This document shows positions 32,376 to 39,737 of a DNA stretch of 39,737 nucleotides, in pieces. This DNA comes from Bacilli bacterium (GTDB lineage Bacteria; Bacillota_I; Bacilli_A; RF39; UBA660), in NCBI GenBank assembly GCA_017625395.1, contig JAGALD010000070.1, positions 1 through 39,737 on the forward strand, read 5' to 3'. Each line of letters opens with the position of its first letter. Positions within the stretch are counted from its first letter, which is position 1. The notes under the pieces are model-generated. The model was given only the letters and a program-made list of their open reading frames with translations. It searched no databases and had not been told where the DNA came from. Both the position numbers and the translations under genes were made by a program.

Positions 32376-33302
32376 ATTAAATTTAGGGGAAAAATAAAGG
32401 ATATTAATCATATTGTAATATCAGATCCTACATATAAAAAAGATGTATGGTGTAGATATGAAAAAGATGGATTAAATAAAAAAGACTGGATAGTTGATTT
32501 GAATATATATGAAGTAGTAACAAAGGTTGATAAATATAATATTGAAGGAATCGAATTTTCATTATTATTAAAGGAAAACGAACATTCATGTAATTTTGAA
32601 GATGAAGATAATTTATTATATCCACCTGATACAAATATTGAAAAATTTGATATAGGTATGGATACAGCTTGCGTAGCACTTGGAATAAATGATAGTGCAA
32701 ATGAAATAATTAAATCACGAGATGAGTGGCAACCTGATTGTTCTATTAGGACAGGTACAGATGGTTATTTTGGGCATGTTTATGAAGGCAAAAAAAATAA
32801 TGAATTATCTTTCATATGGATAAACGGTTACTTTGATAAAGATATGATAAATGAAAATGAATTATTTGATTATTTAACAAAACAATTTGAAATAACTGAA
32901 TTAGTAAGAGAAGATATAGATTTATCTTGTGAATATGGAATGCTTGAAAAAGGTGATAAGGTAGAATTATCTACATGTGCTATTAATAATAATTTTGGTA
33001 CAATAAAAATTAGAAATTCTAATTATAAAAGTTTAACAGAAGGACAAAAATTAACAATAGAAAATCCAGATGGTACACTAGAAACAACGACATTAAAATC
33101 TCATGATAAATTAGTTGATAGTCCTATTCAAGTTGAAATTATAGAAGGTTTTTATGATTATGAAACAGGAAATCATTATAAAGGTAGATTACTTAATGAA
33201 AATTTATTAAAAGAGTGGTCTGATACAACAATAGTAAATTTTTCAGAATTTGATATTGTAAAATTATTAGAAAAGACATCAACTAATGAAATAGAAAAAT
33301 AA
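32376..33302 (+). CDS. Hypothetical accessory protein, apparent ATT start
   Basis: The conventional start would be TTG at 32499, which has no ribosome binding site. The frame is open upstream, and an in-frame ATT at 32376 lies 7 bases after AAAAGGGGG, the exact spacing used by neighbouring genes. This gives 308 residues, and the added 41 include INHIVISDPTYKKDVWCRYE, which looks like folded-domain sequence. Later motifs are DTACVALGI and GYFGHVYEG. I do not recognise a family. It ends directly before the coupling protein gene. Confidence 0.6.
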   Translation: MKFRGKIKDINHIVISDPTYKKDVWCRYEKDGLNKKDWIVDLNIYEVVTKVDKYNIEGIEFSLLLKENEHSCNFEDEDNLLYPPDTNIEKFDIGMDTACVALGINDSANEIIKSRDEWQPDCSIRTGTDGYFGHVYEGKKNNELSFIWINGYFDKDMINENELFDYLTKQFEITELVREDIDLSCEYGMLEKGDKVELSTCAINNNFGTIKIRNSNYKSLTEGQKLTIENPDGTLETTTLKSHDKLVDSPIQVEIIEGFYDYETGNHYKGRLLNENLLKEWSDTTIVNFSEFDIVKLLEKTSTNEIEK

Positions 33303-35612
33303 ATGGATAATTTAAAATTTGATTCTTTATCTGGTGTTGAACTAATAATTTTAATATTAGTTCTTGCTATCATATTTTTTATTTTATATTTAGAGCCAAG
33401 ATTAAGTAAGAGTAAGTTAAAAAATAATAAGGAACATGGAAGTAGTAAATTTGCTGACATGAAAGAAATAAAAAAAACATTTGATAAAGAAAATATTAAT
33501 AACTTAGAAAAAGCAGGATTCCCAGTATGGTATTCAAAAAAGAATGGAAAGATAGAAGATGTGTATTTTGATAATAAAAGTCCACATCATTTATTGATTG
33601 GTTCAACTGGATCTGGTAAATCTGTTACTGTAGTTTTACCAGAATGTTTAATGTTTGCACAAGCAAAAGAAAAACATAGTGTAGTAGTAACAGATCCAAA
33701 AGGTGAAATATTTAGAAAAACTGGTAGTGTATTTGAAGCAAATGGATATAAAGTTTTAACATTAGATTTTAGAAATCCAACAAAATCAAATAGATTAAAT
33801 ATAATGCAACCAATTATAAAGGAATGGAAAGAGTATTGTTCTAGTCATAAAGCAATGCTCTTTTTAATTTCTCATTTTTTAAAACATAGTAAAGTAAATA
33901 TTGAAAAATTGATGGAAGATGGTGAATATTTGAAAAAGATAAAATCAAATTATTACTTAGATGACTATTTAATAAATGTAATAAAGGATAATATAAGAGA
34001 AATAGAAGGACATTTAAATTCTAAAAAAATGTATAATACAGATATATTAAATAAATATATAGATATTGAAGGAGATTTGAAAAAATTTTTATTATCAAAA
34101 GGTTATAATTATATATTTAATAAAATATTAGAATTACAAAATAAAAGTTCTAGCCATGAAGCTGAAACAAATAGATTAGTAATTGGACTTGCTGATTTAA
34201 TTTTTGTTGATGATTCATCAGGAGATAAATTTTGGATTAATAGTGCTAAACAATTATTTATAGGTATAACAGGTGTTTTTTTAGAAGATTATAGATTAGG
34301 ATTAATTAATGAAAATCAGATAAATATATCAAGTGTAAAAAAATTTCAAAATTCATCATTAATAAAAGAAAATCAAATGTATCTTCAAAGAAATATAAAT
34401 AGTAGAAGATATGGATGTTTGTCTAAAGATTATCTAACATCTATTTTATCTGCAGCTGAAAATACATATAAATCTATAACAGCAGTATTTGGTGAAAAAA
34501 TGGCTATATTTGATGATTTAAATGTAGAAAATATTACAAGTATAAGTGAATTTGAAATAACTGAAATAGGAAGTAAACCTACAGCATTATTTTTAATAGT
34601 ACCAGATGAAGATAGAGCATACTATCAATTAGTAACCATCATTGTTGGAATGATGACAAACGTTTTAACTAAGTTTGCAAATTTAGAAGAAAATAAAGGT
34701 GCACTACCTGTAATGGTAGAATGGATATTAGATGAGTTTTGTAATGCACCACGTTGGAATATAGAAACACAAATAACAGTTGCACGTTCCAGAAGAATGC
34801 GTTATCAAATGTTTATTCAATCTTTTAGTCAGTTAGATCAAGTATATGGAAAAGAAGTTGCAGATATAATAAAAGATAATGCTGCACTAACATATTTAAA
34901 AACTAATTCAGTAGAAGTAGCAGAAGTAATACAAAAGAAGTTAGGTCGTGCTACTATTGAAACATCTTCATTAAGTCAAAGTACAGATCCAATGAAAATT
35001 GGTGGAAATAAAACATTATCTCTAATGGGAAAAGATTTATTAACAGCAACTGAAATAATTGCTTTAAAATATAAAACAATAATATTTCCTACAATATCTA
35101 ATCCTATATTTAGAGATACATATATGTATAGTGATATATACCCACAATTTACAAATGTTGAAGAATTATATAGAAAAGTACAAGTGTTAAAAAGAATAAC
35201 AAGTAATTATTATACTGTTGAAAATTTAAAAAGTAAGTATGATGAATTAAATAAAAAACATATTGAAAGTGCTGCAAAACAATTTCAACAAAGTATAAAT
35301 AAAAATATGAAGAAAAGTATAGATCAAATAACAAAAGAATTTACTAAAGAAGAAAGTAAGTCATTAACGCAAATAGAAATATTTGTAAATGATTTGATTT
35401 CAAAACTAACAATTAAAAATAATGTAGTAGAACAATCATTAAATGATGATGGCTCATATTCAATAACTACAAATAATTGTTTAAATTTAAATGATATTAA
35501 TAAAATGGAAAAGTATATCAAAGAAGATTATACTTTTTCTTTATCTAGAAATATAAATAAGCAAATTACAAAAATATTAATATGGAATAATAAAATGGAG
35601 AAAAAAATATGA
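33303..35612 (+). CDS. VirD4/TraG-type coupling protein
   Basis: This 769-residue ATPase brings the relaxase-DNA complex to the transfer channel. It has one N-terminal transmembrane helix (about 8-28, VELIILILVLAIIFFILYLE), Walker A GSTGSGKS at 100-107 and Walker B WILDEFCNAP with D477 and E478. TraG-type motifs follow (RSRRMRYQMFIQSFSQLDQ). An insertion of about 100 residues (around 180-290) and a long C-terminal tail extend the usual core. It starts immediately after the preceding stop codon and overlaps the sortase start by 4 bases. Confidence 0.88.
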   Translation: MDNLKFDSLSGVELIILILVLAIIFFILYLEPRLSKSKLKNNKEHGSSKFADMKEIKKTFDKENINNLEKAGFPVWYSKKNGKIEDVYFDNKSPHHLLIGSTGSGKSVTVVLPECLMFAQAKEKHSVVVTDPKGEIFRKTGSVFEANGYKVLTLDFRNPTKSNRLNIMQPIIKEWKEYCSSHKAMLFLISHFLKHSKVNIEKLMEDGEYLKKIKSNYYLDDYLINVIKDNIREIEGHLNSKKMYNTDILNKYIDIEGDLKKFLLSKGYNYIFNKILELQNKSSSHEAETNRLVIGLADLIFVDDSSGDKFWINSAKQLFIGITGVFLEDYRLGLINENQINISSVKKFQNSSLIKENQMYLQRNINSRRYGCLSKDYLTSILSAAENTYKSITAVFGEKMAIFDDLNVENITSISEFEITEIGSKPTALFLIVPDEDRAYYQLVTIIVGMMTNVLTKFANLEENKGALPVMVEWILDEFCNAPRWNIETQITVARSRRMRYQMFIQSFSQLDQVYGKEVADIIKDNAALTYLKTNSVEVAEVIQKKLGRATIETSSLSQSTDPMKIGGNKTLSLMGKDLLTATEIIALKYKTIIFPTISNPIFRDTYMYSDIYPQFTNVEELYRKVQVLKRITSNYYTVENLKSKYDELNKKHIESAAKQFQQSINKNMKKSIDQITKEFTKEESKSLTQIEIFVNDLISKLTIKNNVVEQSLNDDGSYSITTNNCLNLNDINKMEKYIKEDYTFSLSRNINKQITKILIWNNKMEKKI
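33827..33865 (+). terminator. Terminator-like hairpin inside the coupling protein gene
   Basis: GAGTATTG (33831-33838) and CAATGCTC (33853-33860), with one G-U pair and flanking A-T pairs, are followed by TTTTT. Confidence 0.55.
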
Positions 35613-36226
35613 AAAAATTTGGATGGATATTAATTTTTACAGGTGCATTAATGATAACATTTTATAATGTATATGTAAGTTCAATTAATATAGTGGAAAA
35701 TGAAAAAGCAGAAGAATATATAGAAATCACTTCATTATCTGAAGAAGTTGAAGAAATAGAAGAAGTGGTAAATGAAGAAATAATTGAAGAAGAAAAAAAA
35801 GAAGAACCAAAGTATGAGATAAATTATACAGCTGTATTAGAAATACCAAAGATTAATTTAAAAAGAGGTGTAGTTGATAGTACAAATAATTTTAAATCAT
35901 TAAATTATGCAATTAGTGTTGATAGACATAGTAAATATCCAAATAATAATGGAAATTTTATTTTATATGCACATTCAGGATCAAGTTCAATTGCATATTT
36001 TAAAAATCTTAATAAAGTTGAATTAAATGATGATATATATGTTTATTATAGCGGAATTAAATATAAATATACTATTATTAAAAAATATGATATAGAAAAA
36101 ACTGGTAAAGCAAAAATAATATCATCTACATCAGATAAATATATAACATTAATAACTTGTAATCAAAATAGAAAAGGTTATCAAACAGTTATTATAGGAA
36201 AATTAGATATAGAAAAGACTTATTAA
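35609..36226 (+). CDS. Sortase of the element
   Basis: This 205-residue protein has an N-terminal membrane anchor (about 4-22), a Glu-rich linker (about 30-68) and a sortase domain with LEIPKINL, the catalytic His122 (LYAHSGSS) and Cys184 (TLITCNQ). The usual catalytic Arg two residues before the final hydrophobic strand is not in place: the strand reads YQTVIIGKL, and the only nearby Arg is 188. It probably attaches the adhesin encoded at 10609 through its VPNTL signal. The class cannot be settled by eye; length and layout fit class B or D. Confidence 0.8.
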   Translation: MKKFGWILIFTGALMITFYNVYVSSINIVENEKAEEYIEITSLSEEVEEIEEVVNEEIIEEEKKEEPKYEINYTAVLEIPKINLKRGVVDSTNNFKSLNYAISVDRHSKYPNNNGNFILYAHSGSSSIAYFKNLNKVELNDDIYVYYSGIKYKYTIIKKYDIEKTGKAKIISSTSDKYITLITCNQNRKGYQTVIIGKLDIEKTY

Positions 36227-36270
36227 TTAATAAAATAATTAGAAAAGAATAAAAATTAAATAAATTTAAG

Positions 36271-36299
36271 TTGTAAACTATGTTAAAGATATTTATAAC
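36271..36299 (+). promoter_or_regulatory. Probable promoter of the recombinase unit
   Basis: TTGTAA (36271-36276), 17 bases, then TATAAC (36294-36299). The imperfect inverted repeat AAGTTGTAAA...TTTATAACTT spans the whole element and could be an operator. Confidence 0.5.
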
Positions 36300-36324
36300 T
36301 TAATATAAAAAAGGGGGAAATTTA

Positions 36325-36399
36325 TTGAAATTAGACAAATTAACAGAAATTATTCATTTATTTTTTGCATATCTTTTATCGGAGGCAATATATGAATAA
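36325..36399 (+). CDS. Possible 24-residue leader peptide
   Basis: TTG start 7 bases after AAAAAAGGGGG. The product is short, helical and ends at a TAA overlapping the start of the next small gene. It may simply deliver ribosomes to that gene. Confidence 0.4.
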   Translation: MKLDKLTEIIHLFFAYLLSEAIYE

Positions 36400-36544
36400 A
36401 TTTAGGATAAATAATATATATAATGATAATGGTAAAACTTTAGATGAGGTAATCAGTAATTTTTTATTAAATTTTCTAGATAATGAATTAAATTTTATTG
36501 ATTTTTGCGGTATAATTAAATTGGATACAATCTTAAATAACTAG
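36392..36544 (+). CDS. Small protein upstream of the recombinase
   Basis: This 50-residue protein is encoded with a good ribosome binding site (GGAGG) 6 bases before its ATG. The pattern GKTLDEVISNFLLNFLDNEL is an amphipathic helix; similar small genes often precede recombinases in Firmicutes elements. A recombination directionality factor is one possibility, but the sequence does not prove it. Confidence 0.55.
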   Translation: MNKFRINNIYNDNGKTLDEVISNFLLNFLDNELNFIDFCGIIKLDTILNN

Positions 36545-36556
36545 ATCGAGGTGCTA

Positions 36557-38140
36557 ATGAACGAATTAGAATACAGAGTAGGAATTTATTTAAGATTATC
36601 TAGAGAAGATGAAAGGTTAGGTGAAAGTGGTAGTATATCTACCCAAAGGGATTTATTATTAAATTATATAAGAGATAACAATTTAATATTTGTTGATGAG
36701 TATGTTGATGATGGAGTATCAGGAACAACTTTTGATAGAGCAGGTTTTAATAGAATGATTAAGGACTGTGAAGAAAAAAAGATAAATATGATTATTACAA
36801 AAGATACATCAAGATTAGGAAGAGATCATATTGAATTTGGGTATTATGTTGAAAGATATTTTCCAGAACACGGAATTCGTTATGTTGCAGTAAATGATGG
36901 GATTGATACTGAATCTAATAGTAGTGCTAATGATATGTTAGTATTTAAAAGTGCATTTAATGATATGTATGTTAAAGATATATCAAATAAACAAAGAAGT
37001 GCATTATATGTAAAAAAAAGAAATGGACAATTTGTTGGAGCATATGCACCTTATGGATATAATAAATCAACAGAAGATAAACATAAATTAATAATTAATG
37101 AGGAAGAAGCTGAAGTAGTTAAAAGAATATTTAATATGTTTGCTAAAGGTTATTCATTATCTAGTATTTGTGATATTTTAACTAATGAAAAAATACCAAC
37201 TCCAAGTATTTCAAAAAATATGAATATTGGACAAACTAATCTTCATTATGGTGTATGGGCAACAAGAACGGTTTCTGATATTTTGAAAAGTCCAAATTAT
37301 ATAGGTAATTTGACACAATGTAAACAAAAGAAAATAAGTTATAAATCTAAAAAGAGAATTCATAATCGAAAAGATAATTGGATAATTGTTGAAAATGCTA
37401 TTCCTAGAATTATTGATGATGATTTATTTAATTTGGTACAAGACATATTTAATAGTAATAAAAATAGAGGAAAAGGTAATGGAATTACAGATAAATTATT
37501 ATTAAGAGGATTAATTTATTGTAAGGAATGTGGACATACTTTTGGATTTAGAGCTCAAGAACAAAACACAAAAAAATATGGTAAGGTTACACGAATATAT
37601 GGAAATTGTAATTATTGGGCTAAAAGAAAAAAACAAAATGTATGTACACCTCATAGTGTTAAGTATAATGAAATAGAAGATGCTGTAATATATGAACTTA
37701 AAAATATGTGTCAAAAATATGTTGATTTAAATAATTTAGAAGATAGTTTAAAAAAGTCTAATAAAATACAATCAAAGAAAGATAAATGTAATATTGAAAT
37801 ATTAAAACTAGAAAATTCTAATAAAATGTTAAATAAAAAAATAGATGCTTGTTACAATGATAAATTAGAAGGAAATATTACTCTTGATATGTATAAAAGA
37901 GCATATAATAATTTTATTAATGAAATAAAAGAAAATGAAAATAAAATTAACGAATATAAAAAGGAATTATATAATATAGAAAATAATAATCAAGTAAATG
38001 AAAAAAATTTTTTAAAAAAGATTGAAGAATTTTTGGAATTAAAAAATCCATCTAGAAGTCTTGTTGCTAGTTTAATTGATAGAATAGAAATAACTGAAGA
38101 TAATAATATAGATATATATTATAAATTTAAATTAGTATAA
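36557..38140 (+). CDS. Large serine recombinase (integrase)
   Basis: This 527-residue site-specific recombinase integrates and excises the element. The N-terminal resolvase domain has the catalytic Ser15 (YLRLSRED), followed by ISTQRDLL and DGVSGTTFDRAGF, then KDTSRLGRDH. The recombinase domain (about 165-290) is followed by a zinc ribbon (YCKECGHTF...CNYW...CTPH) and a coiled coil near the C-terminus, as in TndX/TnpX-type enzymes. A GTG at 36551 is in frame, but the ATG at 36557 is preferred. It lies 60 bases from the right junction. Confidence 0.93.
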   Translation: MNELEYRVGIYLRLSREDERLGESGSISTQRDLLLNYIRDNNLIFVDEYVDDGVSGTTFDRAGFNRMIKDCEEKKINMIITKDTSRLGRDHIEFGYYVERYFPEHGIRYVAVNDGIDTESNSSANDMLVFKSAFNDMYVKDISNKQRSALYVKKRNGQFVGAYAPYGYNKSTEDKHKLIINEEEAEVVKRIFNMFAKGYSLSSICDILTNEKIPTPSISKNMNIGQTNLHYGVWATRTVSDILKSPNYIGNLTQCKQKKISYKSKKRIHNRKDNWIIVENAIPRIIDDDLFNLVQDIFNSNKNRGKGNGITDKLLLRGLIYCKECGHTFGFRAQEQNTKKYGKVTRIYGNCNYWAKRKKQNVCTPHSVKYNEIEDAVIYELKNMCQKYVDLNNLEDSLKKSNKIQSKKDKCNIEILKLENSNKMLNKKIDACYNDKLEGNITLDMYKRAYNNFINEIKENENKINEYKKELYNIENNNQVNEKNFLKKIEEFLELKNPSRSLVASLIDRIEITEDNNIDIYYKFKLV

Positions 38141-38173
38141 AGATATAAAATATATAAAACACTATAATTAAAA

Positions 38174-38232
38174 AATTTAAAACTTTTGAGAGTCTAGGTT
38201 GTAACTCCATCATTAAATAAAAGTTTTAAATT
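38174..38232 (+). other. attR: Right attachment site (attR) with 14-base inverted repeats
   Basis: AATTTAAAACTTTT (38174-38187) and its perfect complement AAAAGTTTTAAATT (38219-38232) flank a 31-base centre. The near-palindrome GGTT-GT-AACT occupies 38197-38206. The symmetry axis falls at 38203, next to the GT at 38201-38202, the likely crossover dinucleotide. The reading frame of the lipoprotein gene is open to the right of this point and meets a TAG just to its left, as expected for a junction. Confidence 0.65.
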
Positions 38233-39049
38233 CCAAAGTAATTGGCCAAATAATAGTAGTCAATCATATTTATTAGCATCACTTGCGAGTGATATGACTA
38301 ATGATAGTGAAGCATCATTTGAAGAAAAAGATGGTTATTACATTATAAAAAATAAAGTTGACTATCCTAATAATGAAGAATTAGTTTATGAAAAAGTATA
38401 TTTTGATAAAAAAAATAATTTAAAAAAAGTAGAAGTTTATAATAATCAAGACATGGTTAAAATTAAAGTTGAATTTAGTAAAGTTGATATGAAAGCCTCA
38501 TTAGATGAAGATGACTTTGCACTTTCTAAATTAATTACTGAACCAGAATGTAAGGAAAATTGTAATTCAAATAATAATTCAACTAACAGTAATCAAATAC
38601 CAAATAATACTACTGATGTCCCAGAAAATAGTACAGATGATAATGCATCACCAGAAGGTAATGCAAATAATACAACTACTGAAAATAAACCGACTGCTTC
38701 AATAGAAGATGTTATATATCCATTATATGTCCCAGAAAATACTTCTTTAAAAAGTAAAGATGTTATAGATACAGAAGATGGTGAAAGAGTAATACTTACA
38801 TTTGCAGGAGATAATAGTTTTGTTCTTGTAGAAGAAACTATGAATGTATCAGATGAATTTGAGATAATTCCAGTGTATGGAGATCCAGAAATAATTAATG
38901 ATTCAATTGGGGCATTATCTGCGAATTCATTATCATGGACAAGTAACAACGTTAATTACTATCTAACTGGTACAACTTTAAGCAAAGATGATTTATTAAA
39001 TATTGCTACATCTATGAATAATGTAGGAGTTGTAAATGCTGAAAAATAA
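38198..39049 (+). pseudogene. 3' part of a LolA-like/DUF4367-like lipoprotein gene, interrupted by the element
   Basis: The frame is open from 38198 (VVTPSLNKSFKFQSNWP) to 39049; the ATG at 38294 is internal. The segment EKDGYYIIKNKVDYPNNEEL then VYFDKKNNLKKVEVYN is the second half of a LolA/RseB-like lipid-binding fold. A Ser/Asn/Thr linker follows, then a C-terminal domain ending WTSNNVNYYLTGTTLSKDDL, a DUF4367-like pattern. Related Firmicutes proteins are lipoproteins with envelope or sporulation-linked roles. The signal peptide and first half of the fold are missing from this window, so the gene is probably inactivated by the insertion. Confidence 0.75.
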
Positions 39050-39071
39050 AAGAGAGAAATCTCTTTTATTT
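39048..39071 (+). terminator. Terminator after the lipoprotein gene remnant
   Basis: AAAAGAGA (39048-39055), a GAAA loop and TCTCTTTT (39060-39067) overlap the stop codon and are followed by ATTTT. Confidence 0.75.
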
Positions 39072-39083
39072 TAATTTATAAAG

Positions 39084-39092
39084 TGCTATAAT
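39084..39092 (+). promoter_or_regulatory. Extended -10 promoter for the last gene
   Basis: TGCTATAAT, a consensus extended -10. The -35 is poor. Expected transcription start is about 39099, giving a very short leader that begins around the ribosome binding site. Confidence 0.5.
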
Positions 39093-39115
39093 GCTATAAG
39101 GAGGGTATGGAATTT

Positions 39116-39737
39116 ATGTATTTTTATGCAGAAAAAGAAGATAGAATAGAAAAATATTTAGTTACATTTGATGAAGAACTTTTAAAAAAATTGAGAAAGG
39201 AAATTATAGATAATTGTAGTTTAATTGAACATTGTGAATATGATGCAGCGCATGGACCTTTTTCAATGTTTGGAAGAGATAGCGATAAAGACAATGAGTA
39301 TTGTATAAACAATTATTCTGAAAAATTTTTATATGTTAGAGAATCTAGGGATAGTTTACAATATCCAGATGAAGATATATATCATTTTTCTTATGACAAG
39401 TATATTTTTCCAAAAATAGTTTTTTATATAGATGAAATATTAAATGGTAATTTTCAAGTATTAACAAAGGCACCTGAGTCTTTTGATGCTTCTAAATATT
39501 TTGAAGATAAAATAGAAGAAGTTTCTAAAGAAATTGATGCTATAGATAACTTGGATGTTGATAAAAAACAAAAGAAATTAAAAGAATTAAAAAAAATAGT
39601 TAAAAAAGCTAAATTAAATGAAAATCAAAAATCTACAAATGAATATTTAGAGAGATTAAATAACTTAATAAGTTTAAAATCAGTAGATACTATAACTATA
39701 GAAGAAATTGCTAGAGTAGATAGTTTTTATGGAAAAG
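39116..39737 (+). CDS. Hypothetical acidic/coiled-coil protein (3' partial)
   Basis: The frame runs off the right edge after 207 codons. The start is taken at 39116, 11 bases after AAGGAGGG; the in-frame ATG at 39107 almost touches it. The first 110 residues look globular (KYLVTFDEELLKKL, HGPFSMFGRDSD); after that come charged helices (KKQKKLKELKKIVKKAK), probably a coiled coil. No family is recognised. It belongs to the chromosome to the right of the element. Confidence 0.65.
   Translation, partial: MYFYAEKEDRIEKYLVTFDEELLKKLRKEIIDNCSLIEHCEYDAAHGPFSMFGRDSDKDNEYCINNYSEKFLYVRESRDSLQYPDEDIYHFSYDKYIFPKIVFYIDEILNGNFQVLTKAPESFDASKYFEDKIEEVSKEIDAIDNLDVDKKQKKLKELKKIVKKAKLNENQKSTNEYLERLNNLISLKSVDTITIEEIARVDSFYGK

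Larger units (their letters stand above)
8609..38202. mobile_element. Integrative and conjugative element with MobP relaxase and serine recombinase
   Basis: The segment carries a full conjugation set: VirB2-, VirB3-, VirB4-, VirB6- and VirD4-like proteins, a cell-wall hydrolase, an oriT, accessory DNA-binding proteins, a relaxase, an adhesin with sortase, and a large serine recombinase next to the right junction. The right end is placed at the GT at 38201-38202, where the reading frame of a chromosomal lipoprotein gene resumes. The left end is a guess: 8609 is where element-like promoters and leaders begin, but no matching att half-site or 5' gene half is seen there. The true left end may be outside the window. 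The element is about 30 kb or more. Confidence 0.85.

Noticed and set aside
38593-38949. Minus-strand frame of 118 codons in the lipoprotein remnant
   Set aside because: Lies wholly opposite a domain with recognisable protein patterns and has no promoter or ribosome binding site.
1-39737. Mycoplasma-type code with TGA as Trp
   Set aside because: Trp is encoded by TGG in conserved motifs, and TGA ends frames at sensible places, for example the ATGA overlap at 24881-24884.

Overview
The window is very AT-rich (roughly a quarter G+C) and gene-dense. Nearly everything is on the + strand; the one clear exception is a secreted cohesin gene at 7120-7851. Long frames read cleanly with TGA as stop and TGG as Trp, so this is the standard bacterial code and not the Mycoplasma code. 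Signal peptides, sortase sorting, Gram-positive type IV secretion genes and purine-rich ribosome binding sites point to a low-GC Firmicutes or Bacilli-like bacterium, probably host-associated. Species cannot be named from the sequence.

Region 1 (1-8.6 kb) is a surface-protein locus. An operon encodes a protein of cadherin-like beta-sandwich repeats ending in a type I dockerin (5' end outside the window), followed by two membrane-anchored proteins, each with an N-terminal cohesin, cadherin-like repeats, one transmembrane helix and a charged cytoplasmic tail. Two small single-pass proteins follow. A convergent gene encodes a third, unanchored cohesin protein. This makes a small cohesin-dockerin scaffold with no carbohydrate-active enzyme in view. 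A promoter and terminator pair at 7951-8090 encloses no gene and may make a small RNA.

Region 2 (about 8.6 to 38.2 kb) is an integrative and conjugative element (ICE). Its left part (8.67-9.7 kb) stacks promoters, structured leaders and intrinsic terminators around an ArpU-like regulator. The transfer genes follow: a thioester-domain adhesin with nine SpaA-like domains, SSB, VirB2-, VirB6-, VirB3- and VirB4-like proteins, and an M23 peptidoglycan hydrolase. Next come a short regulator, a DUF7222-like protein, a methyltransferase-like fragment, a primase-like protein, an oriT with a good RP4-type nic motif, two accessory DNA-binding proteins and a MobP-type relaxase. A block of nine accessory genes precedes the VirD4-like coupling protein and a sortase. 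A large serine recombinase closes the right end.

Region 3 (38.2 kb to the end) is chromosome. The right junction falls inside a LolA-like/DUF4367-like lipoprotein gene, of which only the 3' part is present, followed by a gene that runs off the window. The 5' half of the interrupted gene is not anywhere in this window, so the left end of the element is unresolved. It may lie left of base 1, in which case the cohesin genes would be cargo.

The most notable signal is a set of terminator-like hairpins lying inside or at the very ends of coding sequences across the transfer region, all with the U-tract on the coding strand, plus terminators placed directly before genes with no room for a promoter. 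This suggests that the element's operons are transcribed with processive antitermination. Two paralogous small membrane proteins sharing YSACVIS-x-RCSR-x-EEE, apparent ACG and ATT start codons behind strong ribosome binding sites, and a symmetric dockerin are other points worth following.
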